DNA of 64,000 bases, from NCBI GenBank assembly GCA_002483085.1, contig DLHF01000051.1:12926-76925 (forward strand). The letters run 5' to 3'. Shown here piece after piece: positions 56,331 to 64,000 of the stretch; positions within the stretch are counted from its first letter, which is position 1, and the number at the start of each line of letters is the position of its first letter. Origin of the DNA: Ignavibacteria bacterium UBA7675. GTDB taxonomy: Bacteria > Bacteroidota > Ignavibacteria > Kapaibacteriales > UB7675. The position numbers were made by a program, and so were the translations under genes. Under the pieces are notes generated by a model that was not told the DNA's origin, made no database searches, and saw only the letters and a program-made list of their open reading frames with translations.

Positions 56331-56894
56331 ATGTCCACAATTATCGGGCGTATAGAGCGCCGTTTTCTGACCGCCTTACTGTTTGGAGCAATGGTTTTGC
56401 TCCTTGTTGCTGGTTTACCCGAAAAAGGGCTGGCTCAGTGTGCCGACAATTCCTGCGTTGCGGCTTGGCAGCCAAGTACTGGTACTCAGTCAATAATTTT
56501 TGTTCTCAGCAGCGGTTGCCCCGTATCGGTGGATTACCGTATTCGTTGCTGTGGCGACAGGCAGGAGGTGTACATCAGCTACATTACTACTGCCGATCCG
56601 TGTTGTAGCGCCAGCTTTAGTAGCATGACCGTACAGCAGATTGTTGGAGAGGTAGCGACCAAGATAATGAACGACAACTCGGGTGTATTGTGGGGCGGTT
56701 GTGCCAGCACGATACGCAGAGTCACCAAGCCCACGTGCTGGAAAATGTCGAGCTCTACGGTTGTCGAACCATGTACCCCCATTGCTAATTGCTGCTTCAA
56801 ACAGTCGAACGGAGTAACGGGCTTTGTGCCTTCGTCTTCCAGCAACTGTTCGAGCTATCCTCCCGGCGACAACTGCCAGTTTGTATGTCCCTAA
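56331..56894 (+). CDS. Cysteine-rich exported protein A (cassette 2)
   Basis: 187 aa. Signal peptide (FLTALLFGAMVLLLVAGL, cleavage near LAQC), then a mature domain with about 20 Cys: CADNSC, GCPVSVDYRIRCCG, EVYISYITTADPCC, CWK, CTPIANCCFK and the C-terminal DNCQFVCP. No T9SS sorting domain. The even spread of Cys suggests disulphide bonding outside the cytoplasm. Paralogues: 57594 and the broken gene at 31342. A near-ideal AGGAGG ribosome site precedes the ATG. Followed after 39 bp by the two-Asp-box gene. I know of no described family; function unknown. Confidence 0.8.
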   Translation: MSTIIGRIERRFLTALLFGAMVLLLVAGLPEKGLAQCADNSCVAAWQPSTGTQSIIFVLSSGCPVSVDYRIRCCGDRQEVYISYITTADPCCSASFSSMTVQQIVGEVATKIMNDNSGVLWGGCASTIRRVTKPTCWKMSSSTVVEPCTPIANCCFKQSNGVTGFVPSSSSNCSSYPPGDNCQFVCP

Positions 56895-56933
56895 TGATTT
56901 TCCACACAACATCCCTGAATGAAGAGGTATCCT

Positions 56934-57545
56934 ATGAATATACAATGTTATTGCCTGGCAGCCGCGCTTACCATAGGTCTGTTTGCCGGTGGTGCAGGCG
57001 CCAGTGCCCAGGAGAGTTTGGATGTTCCGGACTTCGCCACTAAACGCGTGATGGTCGTTTTCCCTAATGGTATGACACGCCATTCCGAAGACGGTGGGAA
57101 TACGTGGGTAGACGGCCCGTTTCAAACAGATGAAGAACAGGGGCTGGTCCAGAGCCACAAATTAGAAGTGCGCTTTATCAGTTCGCATGGAGCGAGTTAT
57201 CGTTCGCTCGACGGCGGGACAACGTGGACACGAGAGCAGTCTGGGAGCGAAGCTGTGACATCTGCGGGTGAAGAGGTGGGGCACAATGACCCCAGAATAG
57301 GTATTTTTCCCAATCCGCTGAGACAGGATGGCCGAATGAGTTTTTCGCTCCAGCAGTCGGCTCGGGTGGTCATGCAGTTGTTCGATCAGCAGGGGCGAGA
57401 AGTCGCTGAACCTTTTACCGCCGAGTATGGTGCTGGCGACCACGAAGTGACGATGAATTGCGCCACGCTTGCGCCCGGCTTTTACCTGTATTCGCTCACA
57501 ATTGGCACCACACAGCACAGTGGTATGATCCAGATCATTAAGTAA
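56934..57545 (+). CDS. Two-Asp-box protein with T9SS sorting domain (cassette 2)
   Basis: 203 aa. Signal peptide (LAAALTIGLFAGGAGASAQ), two Asp boxes (RHSEDGGNTWVDG, YRSLDGGTTWTRE) and a T9SS domain from about residue 120 (IGIFPNPLRQDGRMSF ... LAPGFYLYSLTIGTTQ). Same architecture and same neighbour (a Cys-rich gene directly upstream) as the gene at 30762. AGAGG lies before ATG 56934; an ATG at 56919 is in the ribosome-site region. Probably co-expressed with both flanking Cys-rich genes (39 and 48 bp gaps). Confidence 0.82.
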   Translation: MNIQCYCLAAALTIGLFAGGAGASAQESLDVPDFATKRVMVVFPNGMTRHSEDGGNTWVDGPFQTDEEQGLVQSHKLEVRFISSHGASYRSLDGGTTWTREQSGSEAVTSAGEEVGHNDPRIGIFPNPLRQDGRMSFSLQQSARVVMQLFDQQGREVAEPFTAEYGAGDHEVTMNCATLAPGFYLYSLTIGTTQHSGMIQIIK

Positions 57546-57593
57546 GCCTTTTCTTCCACGTTCCGAACCATACTTACATTTTAAGGAAATTAT

Positions 57594-58271
57594 ATGAATT
57601 CGATAAAAAAGCTCCTTATTCGTACAGCGGGGGTGTGCATGATCCTGCTTGCCGCTGTGCTCCTCTTTTTACCAGATATGGCAGTTGCGCAGGTTCCAAA
57701 TTGTGCCCCTATTTCTAGCTGTCTTAATGTCACTTGGCGTTCCACAAGCCGCTATGTACACTTGAGCAATTTTTGTTGGGTATTAGTGCACTATAGAATG
57801 CGGTACTGTCCAAGCGATCCTGTTCCCTGCCAGATTATTATAGATTATGTACAAAAGCTCGACTATCCGGAAATTTGTTTGTATTGTGATCCGCTACAAA
57901 ATGGTATGACCATGAACCAGATGCTGGTCGAAATTCACGCAGATATTATCAACAGATCACGTGGCATCATACCCTGCAATAATAGTATTACCCGGGTCTC
58001 GGCGATTCAGCCACTTTGTTGGCAGCACGGTCTTTTGTGGTATGATAATCTTGGCAACCCGTGTTTCGGAGGTGTGGGGCCGGGTAGCGGTTGTACAGGT
58101 GTCTACCAGAAATACACGTATTACCCATGTAGTACACAGGCTTGCTGCGAGAAGATATATGATGTGCAGTACTTCTCCGGAACGGGCATAGTGATTATTA
58201 AGCTTTTATCGACAACGGTCACCCCTGCAAACGCTGTGTGTACTTGGCCATGCGAACCGGTTTGCCCCTAA
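57594..58271 (+). CDS. Cysteine-rich exported protein B (cassette 2)
   Basis: 225 aa. Signal peptide (MILLAAVLLFLPDMAVAQ), then a Cys-rich mature part sharing the layout of 56331: CLNVTW, FCWVLVHYRMRYC, IIIDYVQKL in place of VYISYI, CNNSITRVSAIQPLCW, QACCEKIYDV and C-terminal CTWPCEPVCP. It has insertions (GGVGPGSGCTGVYQKYTYYP). AAGGAAATT before the ATG. It follows the Asp-box gene by 48 bp, so this cassette has two Cys-rich members around one Asp-box gene. Exported, disulphide-rich, function unknown. Confidence 0.8.
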   Translation: MNSIKKLLIRTAGVCMILLAAVLLFLPDMAVAQVPNCAPISSCLNVTWRSTSRYVHLSNFCWVLVHYRMRYCPSDPVPCQIIIDYVQKLDYPEICLYCDPLQNGMTMNQMLVEIHADIINRSRGIIPCNNSITRVSAIQPLCWQHGLLWYDNLGNPCFGGVGPGSGCTGVYQKYTYYPCSTQACCEKIYDVQYFSGTGIVIIKLLSTTVTPANAVCTWPCEPVCP

Positions 58272-58328
58272 TCTTGTAGGGCAAGTCGGAAATTCCTTGA
58301 CTGCATAGCCAATAATGTTGATTTTTAC

Positions 58329-58348
58329 GAGCCGTCTTCGGACGGCTC
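58329..58348 (+). terminator. Hairpin between Cys-rich gene B and the large T9SS gene
   Basis: Perfect GAGCCGTC-TTCG-GACGGCTC hairpin with a UUCG loop, but no T-run follows (TGTGTATTT). It may act as a weak terminator, an mRNA-stabilising structure or a processing site ahead of the 58384 gene. Confidence 0.45.
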
Positions 58349-58383
58349 TGTGTATTTCCGAGAACCACGAACCGGAGAATTCG

Positions 58384-61300
58384 ATGCGACACCAAATTAC
58401 TACATTCCTTATACTGCTTTTGTTTTCTTCCCCGTTGCTTCAGGCTCAAAAAGAAGCAACGAATTGGTACTTTGGCTATTCGGGTGGGATAACCTTCCGC
58501 AATGGCGTTCCTGAGCCTCTGGGCGGCAGCAAAATGCAGGCAATAGAAGGCTGTGCTGCTATTTCCGATCCGAGGACAGGAGAGTTGATGTTCTACAGCG
58601 ATGGTATTACTGTCTGGAACGGTAAACACGAGGCTATTGGGTGGAATCTCAAGGGAGGACACTCATCTACTCAGAGTGCGTTGTTTGTGCCGTGTCCGGG
58701 GGATAGTAATAAATACTATCTTTTTACAGTAGGGAATCTGAGCTACGACAGTACGTTGAATGAACCCGGATTGTGGTACTCAGAACTGCATCGCATTAAT
58801 GGTCGTTGGCGCGTGGGGCTAAACAATGTGTTCCTGCGCGATTCAACAGCGGAGAAACTGACCGGGACTATTCACTGCAATGGTCGTGACTACTGGGTGT
58901 GCGTGCATCACTGGTATAAAAATGAGTTTTACTCGTATTTAATCACTGACAAAGGGGTGAGCCGAACACCTGTGATTTCCACTGTCGGCAAGCTGTATGA
59001 TCCGCCGCTCTGGGGGCGTGTAGCCAGCGGTTATGCCATGGGTGTGATGAAAATATCCCCAAATGGTAAGCGCCTGGCTTTAGTGAATGGTGCCGATGAA
59101 ACACATTCTGGTCATGAGCTTCACACCTTTTCCTTTGATAATAATGCTGGCGTAGTTGCCGACTATCTTGTTATTTCGTTGCCCATAAATGCAGTCGTTG
59201 CATATTCCTGTTCTTTCTCGCCCGACAGTAAACTCCTTTATACTTACGGATATGGTAGCCACCACATCTATCAGGTAGCGGTCGATAATAGACAGACTCC
59301 ACCAGAGATTACTATTGCTGATCTCGATTATACTGGACCATTCATAGCAGGTGTCCACCGCTGTTTCCAGCTTGGCCTTGATGGTAAGTTATATATGACC
59401 GGTGGGGCATATGGACAAGGCGACAGTATAGTGTTAGTGATTGATGCTATTCCCCATCCCAATGTGCAGGGGACAGGCTGTATGTTTGAACCACAAGTTC
59501 TGACAGTAATGGCACCTACATTTGAAAGGTCGCACTCCTTCCCCAACTACATGGACTATATCTTCAACGACAGTGGTGAGAACGATGCACGCACGTGTTC
59601 TCCACCGCAGGCGATGCTGGAGGACAGGAGTTTGTGCGAAGGAGAGTGCACGACGTTTCAGGAGATTAGCAGCATCTATCCCAAGCAGTGGTCATGGATA
59701 TTTGAAGGTGGAACCCCGTCGTTTTTTGAGGGACAGGTTCCGCCTCAGGTTTGTTATGAGAAAGCGGGTACGTATGTAGCGACGCTGATTGTGAGCAATG
59801 ACTATGGCAGCGATACCGCTCGTAGCGCGGTAGTTGTTCATCCGCGCCCGTCGGCTGCGTTGTCGCTTGATGTGGTGATCTGCCACGGCGATACCACCGA
59901 TCTGTTGGCGAGCGGCGGTGTCCGGTATCGGTGGACACCCTCGGCTGGTTTGAGTTCTGATACCGCCGCTTCACCTCGAGCATTTCCCAAAGAAACAACG
60001 ACGTATAGCGTAGAAATACGCAATGAGTTTGGTTGTACGACCAGCGCAAGTGTCGTAGTTCGTGTGGAGAAGACGCTCCACGCGGAGGCGAAAGACGCGG
60101 AGGTATGTGCCGGAGAAGGTGTGCAGTTGCACGCATCCGGTGGCGCTTACTACTTTTGGAGTCCGTCAGAAGGGTTAGATAAAACGGATGTGGCCGATCC
60201 AGTAGCGACGCCGAGCAAAAGCATGGAGTATCGAGTGATTGTTTCTAATGGTCCGGCCTGTGTGGACACGGCGTATGTGCACGTGGTTGTTCACGAGCTG
60301 CCTGTTGCCGATGCAGGTCTGGATCAACAGATTTGTTCGGGCGGTGCCGCCCAGCTTGTAGCCACCGGTGGTGTGGCATACCGGTGGAGTCCGGCGGAAG
60401 GGTTGGACAATGCCGAGAAAGCTGATCCGATTGCACGTCCGAGTGCGACAACGCAGTATGTGGTGTCTGTGGCGAACGAGTACGGCTGCGAGTCGTATGA
60501 TACCGTGGTTGTGGTTGTGAATAATAGTGCGGTGGTTGACGCCGGAGCGGATGTTTCGCTGTGCTCAGGCGAAGAGGTGCACCTGCAAGCCAGTGGCGCT
60601 GGCATTGTGCGCTGGCTGTGGAGCCCGTCGGCAGGATTGGATGCTGCCGATGTGAGCAATCCCGTAGCTCGGCCTTTGCAGACAACGCGTTATGTGGTTC
60701 GGGGGGAAACAGCCGAAGGCTGTGTGGGCTTTGACAGTGTGGATGTTGTCGTGCACCCGTTGGCGGTGGTTGATGCCGGAGCGGATGTCTCGCTGTGTTC
60801 AGGCGATGAGGTGCAACTTCAAGCCACAGGTACGGATATTGTACGCTGGTTATGGACGCCCGGTACGGGTTTAAGTGCTACAGATGTGAGCAATCCAGTA
60901 GCCAAACCCACAACGACGACGCGCTATGTTGTCCGTGGTTGGAATGCCTCCGGTTGCGAAACGACCGACAGTGTAGAAGTAGAGGTGACGCCCCGGCAGA
61001 ACGTTGTTTTCCGCGTTGGCAACGTTGTTGCAAAAGTAGGTACAACATTTGAAATACCGATAGAGGCCGAAGTCGACGGTGGTGGAGCAGTCAGCGATTT
61101 CTCGGCTACTGTTCTTCTGCGAGCCGACGCCGGAATATTGCAGGTGAATGGCGCGACAGGGGGAGCGCTTATCAGTCGCGTGGACGGCGTGGACATAATG
61201 ATGGAACTGCAGCTAACCGGTGTATCTCTCTCGACACCACGCCGCGTAGCATCCATTGAGTGTCGTGCTCTTTTGTCGCGGGATACAGCAACAGATGTGT

Positions 61301-61656
61301 CGTGTAGCATAGAGTCCGATGCAGCTTGTGTAGGCATCGAGTGCCGGAGCGGCCACGTGAGTGTAGAAGGCGTTTGTTTCACCTATGACACGAAAAGATT
61401 CCAACGTCCAGAGTTGTCGGTTGGTCCGAATCCGGCAGTAGAGGAAGTAGTCGTGCGCGCCGAGCATTTGTCTGGCTTAGCGAGCGTGCAGTTATACGAT
61501 GCCTATGGCCGACAGCTCTGGGAGAAAGCGGGTATCGGCGCCGATGGGTTCGTCGAAGAAGTGATCAGCACTGAAGAGTATGGAGCGGGTCTCTATCTTG
61601 TTGTTGTGCAGTCTCCATCGTCGCGGTTAGTGCAGACAGTACGGATCATAAAGTAA
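58384..61656 (+). CDS. Giant T9SS-sorted protein: propeller, PKD, five Ig-like repeats, cohesin-like domain
   Basis: 1090 aa. Signal peptide (FLILLLFSSPLLQAQ); N-terminal propeller-like region (about 25-420; NWYFGYSGGITFRNG, AISDPRTGELMFYSDG) as in gliding-motility-type surface proteins; a PKD domain (about 440-490; WSWIFEGGTPSFFEGQVPPQ); five tandem repeats of about 76 residues (489-870), each with a Cys pair and a WSPSEGLD-like core; a cohesin-like segment (about 872-1005; GNVVAKVGTTFEIPIEAEVD); and a T9SS domain (LSVGPNPAVEEVVVRA ... GAGLYLVVVQSPSS). Likely a cell-surface adhesin. Takes the third place of the cassette, as 28414 does in cassette 1. GGAGA precedes ATG 58384. Confidence 0.88.
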   Translation: MRHQITTFLILLLFSSPLLQAQKEATNWYFGYSGGITFRNGVPEPLGGSKMQAIEGCAAISDPRTGELMFYSDGITVWNGKHEAIGWNLKGGHSSTQSALFVPCPGDSNKYYLFTVGNLSYDSTLNEPGLWYSELHRINGRWRVGLNNVFLRDSTAEKLTGTIHCNGRDYWVCVHHWYKNEFYSYLITDKGVSRTPVISTVGKLYDPPLWGRVASGYAMGVMKISPNGKRLALVNGADETHSGHELHTFSFDNNAGVVADYLVISLPINAVVAYSCSFSPDSKLLYTYGYGSHHIYQVAVDNRQTPPEITIADLDYTGPFIAGVHRCFQLGLDGKLYMTGGAYGQGDSIVLVIDAIPHPNVQGTGCMFEPQVLTVMAPTFERSHSFPNYMDYIFNDSGENDARTCSPPQAMLEDRSLCEGECTTFQEISSIYPKQWSWIFEGGTPSFFEGQVPPQVCYEKAGTYVATLIVSNDYGSDTARSAVVVHPRPSAALSLDVVICHGDTTDLLASGGVRYRWTPSAGLSSDTAASPRAFPKETTTYSVEIRNEFGCTTSASVVVRVEKTLHAEAKDAEVCAGEGVQLHASGGAYYFWSPSEGLDKTDVADPVATPSKSMEYRVIVSNGPACVDTAYVHVVVHELPVADAGLDQQICSGGAAQLVATGGVAYRWSPAEGLDNAEKADPIARPSATTQYVVSVANEYGCESYDTVVVVVNNSAVVDAGADVSLCSGEEVHLQASGAGIVRWLWSPSAGLDAADVSNPVARPLQTTRYVVRGETAEGCVGFDSVDVVVHPLAVVDAGADVSLCSGDEVQLQATGTDIVRWLWTPGTGLSATDVSNPVAKPTTTTRYVVRGWNASGCETTDSVEVEVTPRQNVVFRVGNVVAKVGTTFEIPIEAEVDGGGAVSDFSATVLLRADAGILQVNGATGGALISRVDGVDIMMELQLTGVSLSTPRRVASIECRALLSRDTATDVSCSIESDAACVGIECRSGHVSVEGVCFTYDTKRFQRPELSVGPNPAVEEVVVRAEHLSGLASVQLYDAYGRQLWEKAGIGADGFVEEVISTEEYGAGLYLVVVQSPSSRLVQTVRIIK

Positions 61657-61659
61657 TGA

Positions 61660-61760
61660 GCGCTTCGGCCTCTGCCCGTGTGCTTGGCCTCTGCACCGCG
61701 CTGCAACGCCGCTGCGTAGTTGTTCGGCTCTAATCGCAGTTCGGGATAACAGTTGCCGTA
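61660..61760 (+). repeat. Dispersed repeat, module B with C relic
   Basis: Starts 4 bases after the preceding stop. 61660-61723 matches 53932-53995 with only two differences (GCGCTTCGGCCTCTGCCCGT ... CAACGCCGCTGCGTAGTTGT). A CGGGATAAC near 61742-61750 may be the end of a module C. No gene in this gap. Confidence 0.7.
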
Positions 61761-61929
61761 GTGCATTGCCGCCGGGAAGCAGGGCTGCCATTCGCAGATT
61801 CTTTGTTTTTTGTGTGATATGGGTTATTTTTTCGCTCTGACAATGTGCGCGTGTGGGCGTATTCAGCTCACAAAAAAGGATAATACCCGATTCCCTGTTT
61901 CGGCAATATACTATTTATCTCTCGATAGC

Positions 61930-63834
61930 ATGAGCGACAGACCCTCCTCTACAAGCCTGCGTGCGATTACCCGGCTCTATAAAGAAGCTAATGAACTACT
62001 ATCGACCGATCCCGTGCGCGCAGGCCGGATAGCCGAAGATGCGCGTCAGCGGCTGCTTGCGCGCCCGCTAACCTCTGCGCTGGAACAGCAGAAGCTGGCC
62101 GATGTTCTGATGCTGCTTGCGCGCCGCGAAGACAGCCCTGCTCATAGAGAACAGAGAATGGAATACGCAATGGAAGCCCAGAGGATATACGAGAACCTCG
62201 GTGCTATGGAGGGGCGGCTTCGGGCGCTCAATCTCATAGGAATAAACTACTGGATAAAAGGAGAACTGAATCTCGCCTGTGAGTTCTTTTTGAAGTGCCT
62301 GGAACTTCTGGAAGACAATCCGTACCCCGAACGCAAATCTTCGGCTTTGTCCAATCTCGGGATGGTGTACTGGTATCTTGGGCAGTACGACAAGGCACTC
62401 CAGTATATGAAGGAAGGGTTGACTTTGGTCGAAGAGATGGAGAACTATCCAAGTGTGTGCCTGGGCCTGCTGAACCTCGGTAATCTGTACAGCAACAACG
62501 GGGATGATACCAATGCCATAGAGAGCTATTACAAGGGGCTTTCCATTATAGATACGTATTCTCCCGACCAGGTAGAGTGCAGAGGAATGCTGCTGGCGGG
62601 AATTGGCTCGGTGTTTCTCCGCGCAGGGGAATACGACAAAGCACTGGAATACTACCTGCACAGCCTAGCCATAGTGGAAAAACTCGATAAACTGAAGGAG
62701 GTAGCTGTTGCTCTTCTTAACATCGGGCTTGTGTACAAAAACAGTGGCGAGCCGGAGATAGCTCGTGAATACATCACCCAAAGTCTTGCCGTCAGAGATG
62801 CCATTCAGGATGAATTCAACAAGACTGTTGGCCTTACCAATCTCGCTTCCGTGCTCTCGCAACTTGGCAGGCACGAAGAGGCGATTGTATATGCAGAGCA
62901 GTGCCGGGCTATTTGTACTGCCAGCGGCGATAAGCGAGTGCTGTCTTATGCACTTTTGGCAATCGGACAGGCGTTGGTTGGCCTGGGTAGGTGGAAGGAA
63001 GCCATAGATCAGTTTCTGGAAGGTCTCGCTGTATGCCGCGATATTCAGTACAGCAAGGTGGAAATCGAGATTGGCATAGAACTGGGAACGACATTTGAAC
63101 GCATAGGCAGAGTCGAGGAAGGGCTTGCAAATCTGCACCATGCGCTGTTGCTGGCAAAAAAAGGAGAGGCAAAACCTTTACTTTTGCAGGCGCACAAGGC
63201 TCTTGCACAGTTCTATGAAAGGCAGCAGGACTACAAGGCAGCGCTTGAGCATTCTGCTCAGTCGCTTGAGCTGAATAACACGATATTTAATGAAAACTCC
63301 GAGCGCCGTATGCAGGCGCTACAGGTAATGCACCAGGTGCAGGAAGCGCGCAAAGAGGCAGAAATATATCGCTTGAAAAATGAGCAATTAGAGCGCAGAG
63401 TAGAGGCGCAGAGCAGAGAAGTAGCAGCCAAGACAATCCATCTCTCGCAGCATACCGACTTTCTGAGTCGGATAAAGAAGATGCTTGCGGCTGTGCTTGC
63501 GGCACCATGCGAAGACTCTCGCAAGAGCATTCGACAGATTATAGCTGTTGTCGATGGCGCCCTTGCCGAAGAAGATACTTGGGATGCCTTTGAAGAGCAG
63601 TTTCAGCAAATGCACCCTACCTTTGTAGAAACGATGAGAACCAGATGGTCGGACTTGTCGACGGTGGAACTACGGGTTTGTTCTCTGCTCAGACTGAATC
63701 TTTCCAGCAAGGAAATATGCCGTGTGCTGAATATCGCCCCTCGCAGTGTAGATATGTACCGGTACAGGATACGGAAAAAGCTGGGACTCAGGCCGGAGGA
63801 AAATCTTACACTGGTGCTCGCCGGAGTGGCGTAG
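61930..63834 (+). CDS. TPR protein with C-terminal LuxR-like HTH
   Basis: 634 aa cytoplasmic regulator. About ten TPR motifs between residues 45 and 480 (ALSNLGMVYWYLGQYDKALQ, LLNLGNLYSNNGDDTNAIES, LLNIGLVYKNSGEPEIAREY), a coiled coil (about 495-540, EARKEAEIYRLKNEQLERRV) and a C-terminal helix-turn-helix (about 575-634; LSTVELRVCSLLRLNLSSKE, ICRVLNIAPRSVDMYRYRIR). This layout is common for transcription factors in Bacteroidota. No membrane segment was found, unlike many relatives. ATG 61930 is preferred over the 61810 start since the extra 40 residues are unlike the family. It follows the cassette and may control it; not shown by sequence. Confidence 0.82.
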   Translation: MSDRPSSTSLRAITRLYKEANELLSTDPVRAGRIAEDARQRLLARPLTSALEQQKLADVLMLLARREDSPAHREQRMEYAMEAQRIYENLGAMEGRLRALNLIGINYWIKGELNLACEFFLKCLELLEDNPYPERKSSALSNLGMVYWYLGQYDKALQYMKEGLTLVEEMENYPSVCLGLLNLGNLYSNNGDDTNAIESYYKGLSIIDTYSPDQVECRGMLLAGIGSVFLRAGEYDKALEYYLHSLAIVEKLDKLKEVAVALLNIGLVYKNSGEPEIAREYITQSLAVRDAIQDEFNKTVGLTNLASVLSQLGRHEEAIVYAEQCRAICTASGDKRVLSYALLAIGQALVGLGRWKEAIDQFLEGLAVCRDIQYSKVEIEIGIELGTTFERIGRVEEGLANLHHALLLAKKGEAKPLLLQAHKALAQFYERQQDYKAALEHSAQSLELNNTIFNENSERRMQALQVMHQVQEARKEAEIYRLKNEQLERRVEAQSREVAAKTIHLSQHTDFLSRIKKMLAAVLAAPCEDSRKSIRQIIAVVDGALAEEDTWDAFEEQFQQMHPTFVETMRTRWSDLSTVELRVCSLLRLNLSSKEICRVLNIAPRSVDMYRYRIRKKLGLRPEENLTLVLAGVA

Positions 63835-63963
63835 GGGCGGCCATTTTGTAATACAGCGATAGGTGATAGCAACGGAGCAAAGCACTCAATCACGCCCTTA
63901 CTACATTACCAGCACATCGACGACTGCGGATAATTTAAATCATGAGCTATTGAACGTTCTCCC

Positions 63964-64000
63964 GCTGCCCTCGCAGTTGGTCTCTGCACCGCGCTGACGT
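63964..64000 (+). repeat. Dispersed repeat, module B (cut by window end)
   Basis: GTTGGTCTCTGCACCGCGCTG followed by ACGT, the same variant as at 43.96 kb (CTGCACCGTGCTGACGT). Written here only as its core TCTCTGCACCGCGCTGACGT. The element continues beyond the window. Confidence 0.6.

Overview
The window (about 50% GC by eye) looks like chromosomal DNA from a member of the Bacteroidota/Chlorobiota superphylum, possibly an Ignavibacteria- or Kapaibacteria-like lineage. This rests on many exported proteins with type IX secretion (T9SS) C-terminal sorting domains of the 'YPNP...G.Y.v.v' type, Bacteroidota-type promoters (TTG-N19-TAnnTTTG), a two-cluster ferredoxin of the kind common in Bacteroidota, and the gene families as a whole. 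The exact lineage is inference; no rRNA or tRNA gene is present to settle it.

Layout. 1-1344: 3' part of a PAS-PAS-GAF sensor. 1.7-7.2 kb: phosphate uptake operon pstS-pstC-pstA-pstB-phosphoesterase-phoU, ending in a clear terminator. 7.6-14.3 kb: cell-envelope genes (RlpA, lipoproteins, DedA, small outer-membrane barrel), two SDR oxidoreductases and an XRE-cupin regulator. 14.3-19.0 kb: minus-strand run UDP-glucuronate decarboxylase, cation efflux, ruvB, leucyl aminopeptidase. 19.2-26.7 kb: glycoside-hydrolase-like lipoprotein, amidohydrolase, ferredoxin, uvrB, FN3-like protein, Gfo/Idh oxidoreductase. 26.9-32.0 kb: T9SS cargo, including a three-gene cassette (cysteine-rich protein, two-Asp-box protein, large Asp-box protein). 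32.4-36.5 kb: OmpR/histidine-kinase pair and XerC/D recombinase. 36.9-40.4 kb: division genes ftsQ-ftsA-ftsZ. 40.4-47.0 kb: mixed accessory genes with a possible tRNA 3'-end remnant, a MATE pseudogene, an AraC regulator, a secreted beta-propeller and a GlmU-like protein. 47.2-48.9 kb: pyrG. 49.7-53.9 kb: tandem VIT-VWA T9SS proteins. 54.3-63.8 kb: a second cysteine-rich/Asp-box/large T9SS cassette flanked by two helical-repeat genes, one with a LuxR-like HTH.

Two observations stand out. First, a small family of exported cysteine-rich proteins is paired, in the same order, with a two-Asp-box T9SS protein and a large T9SS protein at two separate loci; one copy is interrupted by an in-frame TGA exactly at a conserved tryptophan position. 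I know of no described function for this pairing. Second, the intergenic spaces carry a dispersed composite repeat made of three modules (here called B, C and A; C is a 39-bp imperfect palindrome) usually in the order B-C-A, with at least a dozen full or partial copies in 64 kb and none inside recognised genes.

All calls come from reading the sequence; no database search was run.
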